NCBI RefSeq assembly: GCF_000716605.1
Contig: NZ_JNXE01000067.1
Coordinates: 1-20,335, forward strand
From: Streptomyces sp. NRRL F-525
GTDB lineage: Bacteria > Actinomycetota > Actinomycetes > Streptomycetales > Streptomycetaceae
DNA length: 20,335 nt
Reading direction: 5' to 3'
Part shown: positions 11,985 to 18,739 of the stretch, in pieces
Position numbering within the stretch: the first letter of the stretch is position 1
Layout: every line of letters starts with the position of its first letter
Position numbers and translations under genes: made by a program
The notes under the pieces: generated by a model
Database searches by the model: none
What the model was told of the DNA's origin: nothing
What the model saw: the letters and a program-made list of their open reading frames with translations, nothing else

Positions 11985-13928
11985 TCAGCCCGCCTTCGGG
12001 GCGGGCACCTTCGCCGTGAACTGGTCCGCCTGGAGCGCGTACAGCTCCGCGTACACCCCGCCGCTCGCGAGCAGTTCGTCGGGCGTCCCGGACTCCACCA
12101 GCCGCCCCTGATCGAGCACGTGCACCAGATCCGCGTGGCGTACGGACGCCAGCCGGTGCGTGATCAGCACGACCGTCTGCCCGGTGCCGGCCAGCGCGCG
12201 GATCTTCTCGAAGACCTCCAGCTCGGCCCGGGCGTCGAGGGCCGCCGTCGGTTCGTCCACGATCAGGATGCGGCCCCTGCGATAGGCGGCCCGGGCGATC
12301 CCGAGCCGCTGCCACTGACCGCCGGACAGCTCGTGCCCGCCGCTGAAGTTGCGGGCCAGCAGCGTGTCCAGACCGCGCGGCAGATCCGCGACCACGTCCT
12401 GCGCACCGGCCTCGGCGACGGCCTCGGTCAGCCGCTCGTCGGTGAGTGGCGCGGCTGACCGGCCGACGGCCACGTTGACGCGGGCGGTGAACGGCCAGCG
12501 CTTGAAGTTCTGCGCCACCATCGCGATCCGGTCGGCCAGTTGCTGCCGGTCCGCGTCCGCCGCGTCGACGCCGTCCCACAGGATCCGGCCCCGGTCCGGC
12601 CGGTACAGCCCGGCCAGCAGCTTCACCAGGGTCGTCTTGCCGGAGCCGTTCTCGCCGACCAGGGCGATGATCCGGCCGAGCGGGAGGGTGAGGGAGACGT
12701 CGTCGAGCGCGGGGTGGGTGGCCTCGCCCGGGTAGCTGAACGTGACGTTCTCGAAGCGGATCTCCCGGGGTTCCTCGGGCAGCGCGGCCCCGCCGACCGG
12801 GATCGCCCACCCGGTCGCCTCCTCGTACAGCTTCTGCAGATCGCCGACGAACAGGGCTTCCTCGTGCAGCTGGTTCACCGCCAGGACGAGGGTGTCGAGG
12901 CTCGCGGAACCGGTGCGGATCGCGATCACCGCCGTACCCGCCACGGAGAGCGCCATCGCCCCGGACAGCAGCAGCCCGCCCAGCGTCGCGTACGTCGCCG
13001 CCGTCGCGAGGCCCGTCCAGGTGGCCGCGATCAGCCCCGTGCGGGCCGTGAGCCGGGCCAGCCGGGCCTGTTCCGCCTCCGCGCTCTCCGACATCTCGTG
13101 GAAGTGGTGCAGCAGGAACGGCCCGACGCCGTGCACGCGGATCTCCGGGGCCGCCTCCGGCTCGGTGAGCAGCGAACCGATGAGACGGCCGGCCCGGACG
13201 TGCTGCACCCAGGTGTGGAACGACTCGTAGTGCCGCCGCGCGTTCGTCAGCGCGCCCCACGCGCTCGGCAGCGTCATCGTCGCCAGCAGGGGGAGCAGCG
13301 CCGGGTGCAGCACGGTCAGCACGCCCGCCGCCGCGATCAGCGAGATCAGCGCGTTCATGACGTTCGTCGCGTACGAGATCATGCGGCGGGCCGACATGGC
13401 GCCGTACTGCGCGGTGTCCAGCAGCTTGTGGAACGCGTGGTCCTCGATCGCGGCCAGCTCCACGGCCGCCGCCCGCTCCAGATACAGCTCGGTGGCGACC
13501 CTCTCCACCTTCGGCTCCAGCCGCCCGGTCGCGTACGTCGACGCGGCCCGCAGCAGCGCGCCCACCAGCATCACCGCGGCCATCGTGACCAGCGCGGGCG
13601 CGGCACCGCGCAGCCGGTCCGCGATGGCACCGCCGGTGATCAGCCGCCCCAGCACACTGTTCACCGCGAGCAGACTCACCGCCTGCGTGGCGCCCCGGCA
13701 CGCCTCGGCGGCCAGCACCACACGCGCGGCCCGCGGATCGGCCTGCCAGGCCAGCCGGAAACTCGACCGCAGCATCGCCGGCAACCGCGTCACCATCGAC
13801 CGGAAGCTCAGCTCCAGAAACGCGTCGTTGTGCTGACTCCACCCCGTGTCGTACCGCAGGGGCCCACCAAAGAGCAGCCGCTCCGACGCGGACGGCTCTC
13901 CAGGCCCCGAGTCACCCTTCCTCCCCAC
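11985..13928 (-). CDS. ABC exporter half-transporter (fused permease and ATPase)
   Basis: The 647-aa product has an N-terminal type IV exporter membrane domain (about residues 60-350, hydrophobic segments near 68-95, 110-130, 188-220 and 300-340) fused to an ATPase domain (388-630). The ATPase shows Walker A GENGSGKTT (425-433), Q-loop Gln473 (MVAQNF), signature LSGGQ (534-538), Walker B ILIVDEP with Asp558/Glu559, and H-loop His591 (LITHR). All catalytic elements are intact. It should work as a homodimer or with a partner half-transporter not encoded nearby; the substrate is unknown. The GTG at 13928 has GGGGGAGG about 6 bases upstream. The first 40 or so residues are polar and likely cytoplasmic. 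Its 3' end overlaps a strong hairpin and converges with the 60-aa gene. Confidence 0.92.
   Translation of the reverse strand: MGRKGDSGPGEPSASERLLFGGPLRYDTGWSQHNDAFLELSFRSMVTRLPAMLRSSFRLAWQADPRAARVVLAAEACRGATQAVSLLAVNSVLGRLITGGAIADRLRGAAPALVTMAAVMLVGALLRAASTYATGRLEPKVERVATELYLERAAAVELAAIEDHAFHKLLDTAQYGAMSARRMISYATNVMNALISLIAAAGVLTVLHPALLPLLATMTLPSAWGALTNARRHYESFHTWVQHVRAGRLIGSLLTEPEAAPEIRVHGVGPFLLHHFHEMSESAEAEQARLARLTARTGLIAATWTGLATAATYATLGGLLLSGAMALSVAGTAVIAIRTGSASLDTLVLAVNQLHEEALFVGDLQKLYEEATGWAIPVGGAALPEEPREIRFENVTFSYPGEATHPALDDVSLTLPLGRIIALVGENGSGKTTLVKLLAGLYRPDRGRILWDGVDAADADRQQLADRIAMVAQNFKRWPFTARVNVAVGRSAAPLTDERLTEAVAEAGAQDVVADLPRGLDTLLARNFSGGHELSGGQWQRLGIARAAYRRGRILIVDEPTAALDARAELEVFEKIRALAGTGQTVVLITHRLASVRHADLVHVLDQGRLVESGTPDELLASGGVYAELYALQADQFTAKVPAPKAG
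11988..12006. terminator. GC hairpin at the convergent junction, likely terminator for the 60-aa gene
   Basis: GCCCGCC (11988-11994) pairs perfectly with GGCGGGC (12000-12006) around a short TTCGG loop. It lies just past the stop codon of the small plus-strand gene and within the last codons of the minus-strand ABC gene. Stable hairpins without a T-run are typical Streptomyces terminators. Confidence 0.55.
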
Positions 13929-14084
13929 CGCCGACCTCCCCCGATCGTGGACGAACGGCCACTATCGCGGGGTGGGGCGGGTGCGGGGGAGAGCGCGGGG
14001 AGGTGGTGCGGAGACGCGCGGGCGTACGCCGGGAAGGCGGCGGGCCGGGGTAATTGTCGATGTGCGGCGCAGCCGCGCGAGCAC

Positions 14085-14112
14085 AGGGGCGCGGGGAACT
14101 GCGCGACCAGCC
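14085..14112 (+). repeat. second copy of the Streptomyces intergenic element
   Basis: This 28-base stretch repeats exactly the right arm of the hairpin element at 114-141, including the downstream ACCAGCC. No inverted partner arm was found nearby. It lies in the 226-base gap between the start of the ABC exporter gene and the end of the 148-aa gene. That gap otherwise shows no gene. Confidence 0.75.
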
Positions 14113-14154
14113 CCCACCGAACCGGCAGACAAAATCCGCTCAACCCGCGGAGCG

Positions 14155-14601
14155 CTACGCGCTGATGGGCCGCGACCAAGAAGGCGTAGCCCCCGTAACC
14201 CGACAAACCGCCAGGTACAACGGAATCGGCGGCGTATACGGCAGCTTCCCGTCCGGCTTGTGGATGAGTCCGGGCGCCCGAGACGAGTCCGGCACCAGCG
14301 CCCCCGTGGTGTACCGCGCCGGCGCGGGCCAGTCCAGGGCGTAGTCGGAGTCGGACGGCACGATCCACCACCAGTGCGCCTCGTCGGCGTAGACACACCC
14401 GACGCGCGGCAGCCGGGGCAGCACCAGCGGCCCGAACCGCGCGGGCACCGCCACCGCGTCACAGCCGAGCGGCGCCGTCATGCCCTCGGGGACGGCCAGC
14501 CGACGGGGCGTACCCGCCGGCCCGTGCAGTGCGCGCCCCAGCCGGACCAGCGTGTCGAGACTGAGCACCTGGCCGGGACCGGACACGCCGCTCACACCCA
14601 T
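14155..14601 (-). CDS. uncharacterised protein downstream of the HATPase
   Basis: The product is 148 aa with no named domain that I recognise. It begins with a short helical segment (QVLSLDTLVRLGRALHG). The middle contains PLVLPRLPRVGCVYADEAHWWWIVPS, a very Trp-rich stretch that also includes D-Y-A-L-D-W-P-A-P-A-R-Y, and the end is PIPLYLAVCRVTG. I associate this kind of protein with Streptomyces loci that also hold an anti-sigma-like HATPase and an XRE/DUF397 pair. The ATG at 14601 has GGGAG 4 bases upstream and overlaps the end of the HATPase gene by 10 bases. A GTG at 14595 would give the classic GTGA 4-base overlap instead. Either way the two genes are probably translationally coupled. 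Soluble; function unknown. Confidence 0.7.
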   Translation of the reverse strand: MGVSGVSGPGQVLSLDTLVRLGRALHGPAGTPRRLAVPEGMTAPLGCDAVAVPARFGPLVLPRLPRVGCVYADEAHWWWIVPSDSDYALDWPAPARYTTGALVPDSSRAPGLIHKPDGKLPYTPPIPLYLAVCRVTGATPSWSRPISA

Positions 14602-15539
14602 TCGACTCCCGTCCCGAAATCCCCGAACCCACTGGATTCCCCGACTTCCGCGGAGTCCGGGAGGTCGCCGGCGTCCTGGTGTCCCCGGCCCCTGAAGAGA
14701 CCCGTGGTCTCCTGACCGAGGCCCCCGAAGTGGCCCGCGCCCTCCCGGCCCCGCGCACCGGAGCCGGACCCACGAGCAGGACCACCTCCGGTTTCGTGCT
14801 CCCGGCCCCCGAAGCCGCCGAGGTCCAGACCTCCGAAGTCGCCGGCACCCCCATGCCCGCTGCCGGAGGCACCCCCATGCCCCCGCCCCGGAAATACGCC
14901 CAGATCCTCGAATGCCCCGAAGTGTGCCGTCGCCTCGTCCTCGTCGCCCGAACCACCCGACGGACCCGGCTTGGGTCGTGCGCCCCAACCCAGGTCGTTG
15001 AGCGGTACGGAACTGTCGTGGACGGGGGCCGGGTGGTGGCCGTGCGCCGGGTCCGCCTGCCGTGGCAGGTCGGCCCAGACCAGCAGGCCGGGTCCGTGTT
15101 CCTGTGCGCCCCAGGCCCGGCAGAGCCCGTCGATGAGAAGCAGTCCCCTCCCGTGCTCCTCATCGGGCCGCTGCGGGGAAGGGCGCGGCTCACCGGGAGC
15201 GCAGCCCTCGTCACGGACGGCTATCCGCACCAGGTCGTCGCCATCGTGCAGCTCGCAGACTATGTGGCTGCTCGCGGTGTGCACGATCGCGTTGGTGACC
15301 AGCTCGGAGACGACCAGAACCGCCGTGTCGCAGGTGTCCTCGCAGACGGACCAGCCGGACAGCCGGGCCCGCGTCAGGCGTCTCGCCTGGGCCGGGGAAC
15401 CCGGATGTGCGGCCAGCTCGAACCGGAACCGGCGCTCGGCAGCGGCCCCACCAGGGACGGCTCCCGCGGCGGCACCGAGACCGAGGCGGCCTGCGGCGGC
15501 GTCTGTTCCTAAGGGCGCGGACGGAATCACGCTTGCCAC
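14592..15539 (-). CDS. anti-sigma-like HATPase with long Gly-rich tail
   Basis: The 315-aa product has a GHKL/HATPase_c_2 domain at about residues 36-160, like RsbW/SpoIIAB serine kinases. It shows an N-box ELVTNAIVH (79-87), G1 box VRDEG (108-112) and G2 box HGRGLLLI (129-136). Such proteins bind ATP and may phosphorylate or sequester a regulatory partner. Members stand next to XRE/DUF397 pairs in Streptomyces abaA/whiJ-type loci. Residues about 161-315 are low complexity and rich in Gly, His, Asp and Phe, with repeated F-G-G-L units, and should be disordered. Typical members end soon after the ATPase domain. The GTG at 15539 was chosen because GGGG lies about 5 bases upstream; an in-frame TTG at 15566 falls inside a probable operator dyad. 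It overlaps the downstream gene. Confidence 0.8.
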   Translation of the reverse strand: MASVIPSAPLGTDAAAGRLGLGAAAGAVPGGAAAERRFRFELAAHPGSPAQARRLTRARLSGWSVCEDTCDTAVLVVSELVTNAIVHTASSHIVCELHDGDDLVRIAVRDEGCAPGEPRPSPQRPDEEHGRGLLLIDGLCRAWGAQEHGPGLLVWADLPRQADPAHGHHPAPVHDSSVPLNDLGWGARPKPGPSGGSGDEDEATAHFGAFEDLGVFPGRGHGGASGSGHGGAGDFGGLDLGGFGGREHETGGGPARGSGSGARGREGAGHFGGLGQETTGLFRGRGHQDAGDLPDSAEVGESSGFGDFGTGVEWV

Positions 15540-15551
15540 TATCGCCCCGCC

Positions 15552-15573
15552 GTGAACACTTGGCAAGTGTCAC
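15552..15573. promoter_or_regulatory. operator-like dyad at the HATPase start
   Basis: ACACTT-GGC-AAGTGT is a perfect inverted repeat (15556-15570). GTG on the left (15552-15554) and CAC on the right (15571-15573) extend it, with one extra A on the left arm. It sits 13 bases upstream of the HATPase GTG, where a bound repressor would block transcription or translation. A possible -10 (CATAGT, minus strand, 15577-15572) abuts it. Confidence 0.55.
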
Positions 15574-15582
15574 TATGAAAAA

Positions 15583-15608
15583 TGCAGAGTGCCGTATGAC
15601 GCTCTGCA
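15583..15608. promoter_or_regulatory. second dyad in the divergent control region
   Basis: TGCAGAG (15583-15589) and CTCTGCA (15602-15608) are perfect 7-bp inverted arms separated by 12 bases. They lie about 10 bases beyond the first dyad, in the probable promoter zone of the HATPase gene. Confidence 0.45.
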
Positions 15609-15678
15609 CGGTCGTGGCACACTGCTCGCAACAGAAAGTCGCGCGGCGCCAGTTGGGATCTCCGGAGGTCTGTCCCGA

Positions 15679-15700
15679 TCTTCGAATGAGTCTTCGAATG
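15679..15700. repeat. tandem TCTTCGAATG repeat
   Basis: TCTTCGAATG occurs at 15679-15688 and 15691-15700 with a 12-bp period. Each copy contains the palindrome TTCGAA. It lies in the middle of the 347-base gap between the HATPase and XRE genes. Confidence 0.5.
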
Positions 15701-15772
15701 GCGCCGCAGGGCTGTCAGGATTCGGTTCGCCAGGATCGGTCCGTCGGGCCGCGAGAACCCTTTCGCCGGGCT

Positions 15773-15797
15773 GTACGGACGTATGCGCTGTCCGTAC
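15773..15797. promoter_or_regulatory. perfect 8-bp dyad GTACGGAC-N9-GTCCGTAC
   Basis: The arms 15773-15780 and 15790-15797 are perfect inverted copies. The centre-to-centre distance is about 17 bp, suitable for a dimeric HTH protein. It lies about 90 bases upstream of the XRE start. Confidence 0.5.
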
Positions 15798-15803
15798 TCA
15801 ACC

Positions 15804-15876
15804 CATTACCCGGCACTTCTCGCTCAGCAGTCGGCACTCAGGTCATTACCCGGTACTCATTCGTGACTCATTCGTG
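15804..15876 (+). promoter_or_regulatory. direct repeats in the XRE gene leader
   Basis: CATTACCCGG(C/T)ACT occurs at 15804-15817 and 15844-15857 (13 of 14 identical, 40-bp period). Overlapping the second copy, the 11-mer ACTCATTCGTG is perfectly duplicated in tandem at 15855-15865 and 15866-15876. The last base of that repeat is the first base of the GGAGG ribosome binding site for the XRE gene. The pattern suggests several sites for a regulator, possibly the XRE protein itself. Confidence 0.55.
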
Positions 15877-15886
15877 GAGGTGGAGC

Positions 15887-16747
15887 GTGAGCGAGCCGCG
15901 GTCCGCACCGACGGTCGGCCAGGTCGTCCTCGGCCGGCGCCTGCTGGACCTGCGGGAACGCGCGGGGCTCAAGCGCGAGGAGGCCGCCCGCGTCCTCCGT
16001 GTCGCCCCCGCCACGGTCCGCCGCATGGAGATGGCGGAGGTCTCCCTCAAGATCCCCTACCTCCAGCTCCTCCTGAAGTCCTACGGCGTCTCCGACGAGG
16101 AGGCCGAGGCCTTCGTCCAGCTCGCGGAGGAGGCCAATCGGCCCGGCTGGTGGCAGCGCTTCCACGACATCCTGCCCGGCTGGTTCTCGATGCACGTCAG
16201 CCTGGAGGGCGCGGCCGCGCTCATCAGGTCGTACGAACCGCACTTCGTGCCCGGGCTGCTGCAGACCGAGGACTACGCGCGCGGAGTGCTGAAGTCCGGT
16301 GCCATCGGCCAGACCGAGCCCGACGACATCGAGCGCCACGTCGATCTGCGGATGCAGCGCCAGGACCTGCTCACCCGTCCCGACGCGCCCCGCTTCTGGA
16401 TCGTCATGGACGAGACCGCCCTGCGCCGCCCGGTCGGCGGCCCGGAGGTGATGCGGGCCCAGATCGACAAACTGCTCGACGCCACGAAGCTGCCCAACGT
16501 GACCCTGCAGGTCGCCCCGTTCTCCTCGGGGCCGCACCCGGGCACGTACGGGCCCTTCGTGCTGTTCCGATTTGCCATGTCAGAACTGCCGGACATGGTC
16601 TACAGCGAGTACCTGACCGGCGCCGTCTATCTGGACGCGCGCGAAGAGGTGGCGACCCATCTCGAGGTCATGGACCGCATGGCGGCGCAGGCCGCTACGG
16701 CACATCGCACGAAGGAGATCCTCAAGGATCTCCGCAAGGAGCTGTGA
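15887..16747 (+). CDS. XRE-family regulator with DUF5753 domain
   Basis: The 286-aa product has an N-terminal XRE helix-turn-helix (about 13-70), including LRERAGLKREEAARVLRVAP and the recognition-helix region TVRRMEMAE. A DUF5753 domain follows (about 85-275), with FVPGLLQTEDYAR and a later block containing RFWIVMDETALRRPVGG. This architecture is the WhiJ-type regulator of Streptomyces, normally paired with a small DUF397 protein. Work on such pairs in S. coelicolor links them to antibiotic production and development. The GTG at 15887 has GGAGG with a 6-base gap. The DUF397 gene starts on the base after its stop, so the two form an operon. Repeats upstream (15773-15876) suggest autoregulation (inference). 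Confidence 0.9.
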   Translation: MSEPRSAPTVGQVVLGRRLLDLRERAGLKREEAARVLRVAPATVRRMEMAEVSLKIPYLQLLLKSYGVSDEEAEAFVQLAEEANRPGWWQRFHDILPGWFSMHVSLEGAAALIRSYEPHFVPGLLQTEDYARGVLKSGAIGQTEPDDIERHVDLRMQRQDLLTRPDAPRFWIVMDETALRRPVGGPEVMRAQIDKLLDATKLPNVTLQVAPFSSGPHPGTYGPFVLFRFAMSELPDMVYSEYLTGAVYLDAREEVATHLEVMDRMAAQAATAHRTKEILKDLRKEL

Positions 16748-17002
16748 ATGGATCGCATCAAGCCGCGTATGAGCGTCTACAACGGTATGCCCGCGCGGGA
16801 CTTGGGAAGCGAAGGCTGGCACAAGCCGTGGAGCGGCGGCAACGGCGGCAACTGCCTGGAGGCGATGAAGCTCGCCGACGGCCGGATCGCCGTCCGTCAG
16901 TCCACCGACCCGGACGGGCCGGCCCTGATCTACACGACCGACGAGATGACGGCCTTCATCGAGGGGGCGAAAGCGGGCGAGGCGGACTTCTTGCTGTCCT
17001 GA
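16748..17002 (+). CDS. DUF397 small protein, partner of the XRE regulator
   Basis: The 84-aa product has the DUF397 pattern: WHKPWSGGNGGNCLEA (about 24-39), then DGRIAVRQSTDPDGPAL (44-60) and a closing region with Y-T-T-D-E-M-T-A-F-I-E-G and F-L-L. DUF397 proteins act with an adjacent XRE-DUF5753 regulator, and some authors have compared the pairs with toxin-antitoxin modules. The ATG is immediately after the TGA of the XRE gene, with AAGGAG and a 6-base gap inside the end of that gene, so translation is coupled. The first 20 residues lie before the usual DUF397 start. In-frame ATG codons within them are alternatives, but the ribosome binding site supports 16748. Confidence 0.88.
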   Translation: MDRIKPRMSVYNGMPARDLGSEGWHKPWSGGNGGNCLEAMKLADGRIAVRQSTDPDGPALIYTTDEMTAFIEGAKAGEADFLLS

Positions 17003-17099
17003 GCCGACGAGCTTGTGCTGAATGCTTTTTCCTTACCGAACCTCCTTATTTTGGTACCGACTTGATCACATGTTGCTTTAAGAGCTTATGGAGCACGCC

Positions 17100-17912
17100 A
17101 TGACCGTGCGGCCCACCGGCGAGACCGACAGGATCGACACCAGCAGGCCCCACCCCGCCCGCATGTACGACTGGTATCTCGGCGGCAAGGACAACTACCC
17201 CGTCGACGCCGAGATGGGCCGCCAGATGCTCGCCCTCGACCCGAGGGTGCCGGTCATGGCACGTGTCAACCGCGCGTTCATGCACCGGGCCACCCGCTGG
17301 CTCACCGAGCACGGCGTACGGCAGTTCCTGGACATCGGCACGGGCATCCCGACCGAGCCGAACCTGCACCAGGTCGCACAGGCCGTCGCGCCCGAGGCAC
17401 GGGTCGTCTACTGCGACAACGACCCGGCCGTGCTGGCCCATTCGGCGGCCCTGCTGCGCGGCACACCCGAGGGTGCGACCGCGTACGCGCAGGCCGACGT
17501 GCGCGATCCCGATACCGTCATCGAGGCCGCGCGAGCGGTCCTCGACCTCACCCGGCCCGTCGCCCTGTCCCTCGTCGCGCTGCTGCACTTCGTCCCCGAC
17601 GAGGACGGCGCGCACGAGCTGGTCGACAGCCTGCTGTCCCAACTCCCCAGCGGCAGCTACCTGATGATGACCCACGCCACCGCCGACTTCACCCCGGAGG
17701 AGTCGACGGCGGCGGTCGAGATGCTCACGGCGGCGGGCATCACCCTGACCCTCCGCCCCCGCACCGGCTTCGCCCGCTTCTTCACCGGCCTCGACCTGGT
17801 CGAGCCCGGCGTGGCGGTGGTCGACCGGTGGCATCCGGAGCTGGGCGAGGTGGTGCCGGGCCAGGACGACGGCACGATTCCGGGCTACGGGGCGGTGGGG
17901 CGCAAGCCCTGA
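17100..17912 (+). CDS. DUF574-type SAM-dependent methyltransferase
   Basis: The 270-aa product matches the actinobacterial DUF574 (Methyltransf_19) family. The N-terminal signature is ARMYDWYLGGKDNYPVD (about 20-36) and the SAM-binding motif I is FLDIGTGIPTEPN (about 75-87). VVYCDNDPAV follows (acidic residue for the ribose), with a Rossmann-like remainder. The methyl acceptor is unknown. The ATG at 17100 is preferred to the ATG at 17088 because GGAG lies 6 bases before it, while the earlier ATG has no ribosome binding site. It follows the DUF397 gene after a 97-base gap that is clearly AT-richer than the surroundings and may hold its own promoter. Members often lie near XRE/DUF397/HATPase loci, though a functional link is inference. 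Confidence 0.85.
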   Translation: MTVRPTGETDRIDTSRPHPARMYDWYLGGKDNYPVDAEMGRQMLALDPRVPVMARVNRAFMHRATRWLTEHGVRQFLDIGTGIPTEPNLHQVAQAVAPEARVVYCDNDPAVLAHSAALLRGTPEGATAYAQADVRDPDTVIEAARAVLDLTRPVALSLVALLHFVPDEDGAHELVDSLLSQLPSGSYLMMTHATADFTPEESTAAVEMLTAAGITLTLRPRTGFARFFTGLDLVEPGVAVVDRWHPELGEVVPGQDDGTIPGYGAVGRKP

Positions 17913-17932
17913 CCCCGCCCGCTGCCGGGCTT
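17904..17932. terminator. hairpin between convergent methyltransferase and phosphatase genes
   Basis: AAGCCC (17904-17909) can pair with GGGCTT (17927-17932), and inside this GCCCG (17917-17921) can pair with CGGGC (17926-17930). The hairpin lies across the 19-base gap between two convergent stops. It could work in both directions, but no T-run is present. Confidence 0.4.
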
Positions 17933-18627
17933 CAGAACCACGACAGCATGCGGCGCGGGGCGTCCACCAGCCGGCTGACGGCGACCACCGGCAACGGCGG
18001 TTGCTCCAGTCGGCCCGGGCCCCGGCCGAGGCTCAGCGCGTAGTAGATCTGCTCGATCGACGGCGGCCCGACGGCGAGATTCCGCCGGACCGCCGACGCC
18101 GACGACGCCTCCCCGGTCCGCACGACATACGCCGCCGCCATCGTCCCCGTACGGCCCACCCCCGCACCGCAGTGCACGAACACCGGCCCGGCCGCCGACG
18201 CGACGACGTCAAGAAACCGCTGTACCTGCACGGGAGTTGGCGTCTGCCCGTCCCGAATGGGCAGCCGTACGACGTCCAAGCCGGCCCTGCGCGGTTCGGC
18301 GAGCTGCGCCGCGCTCAGGTCCTCCGCCCGCAGATCCACGACGGTGGTGAAGCCGAGGCGGGCCAACTCCCGGTAGCCGCCGGGGGAGGGAGCGCCGCCT
18401 CGCCACAACGTCCCGTCGGTGTCGACGGGTTGGAAGTGATGGATGCCCTGCACGGTACGGGTCCCGGGAGGCGGCGGGGTCTCCTCGCGTGCCCAGTACG
18501 ACAGCGCGAGGATGCCGAGCGCACCGGTGGCCCACAGGGTGAGGTAGCCGAGGGCGACGACGAGGAGCAGCCTCATCGCACGCCTGGGCAGGCGGAGTTG
18601 GGGCGAGGGCGTGAGAACGGTTGCCAT
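17932..18627 (-). CDS. membrane-anchored Cys-based (tyrosine/dual-specificity-type) phosphatase
   Basis: The 231-aa product has one N-terminal transmembrane segment (about residues 19-43, after a short basic stretch) and a phosphatase domain. The P-loop HCGAGVGRT (152-160) fits HCx5R with nucleophile Cys153 and Arg159. A possible general-acid Asp lies in LPIRDGQTP (122-130, Asp126), the usual distance upstream. The catalytic domain is short, as in dual-specificity and lipid-type phosphatases, and by topology it would lie either in the cytoplasm or outside depending on anchor orientation. Substrate unknown. The ATG at 18627 has no good ribosome binding site, so a start at Met18 cannot be excluded. 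The gene is convergent with the methyltransferase gene. Confidence 0.8.
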   Translation of the reverse strand: MATVLTPSPQLRLPRRAMRLLLVVALGYLTLWATGALGILALSYWAREETPPPPGTRTVQGIHHFQPVDTDGTLWRGGAPSPGGYRELARLGFTTVVDLRAEDLSAAQLAEPRRAGLDVVRLPIRDGQTPTPVQVQRFLDVVASAAGPVFVHCGAGVGRTGTMAAAYVVRTGEASSASAVRRNLAVGPPSIEQIYYALSLGRGPGRLEQPPLPVVAVSRLVDAPRRMLSWF

Positions 18628-18739
18628 GGGCGGCCCGGGATGCTCGGGGACGGGGGCGCCTTGGCATCGTACGACCGCATGGTGTGTTCCGGTGGGGTGT
18701 GGCCTGCTGTCCGGCGTCCGCTCCGCGCGTCCGTCCCGT

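Noticed and set aside
14051..14065. A second PafBC-like box (AATTGTCGATGTG)
   Set aside because: It matches only 7 of 9 positions of the upstream box and has no suitable -10 at the required spacing.
12540..14165. Long plus-strand frame opposite the ABC exporter
   Set aside because: Arg/Gln-rich low-complexity translation; the minus strand has intact Walker A, Walker B and signature motifs.
8281..17912. Secondary-metabolite gene cluster based on P450, ABC exporter and methyltransferase
   Set aside because: The genes are on different strands with separate promoters, no core biosynthetic enzyme is present, and the methyltransferase is of the DUF574 type associated with regulatory loci.
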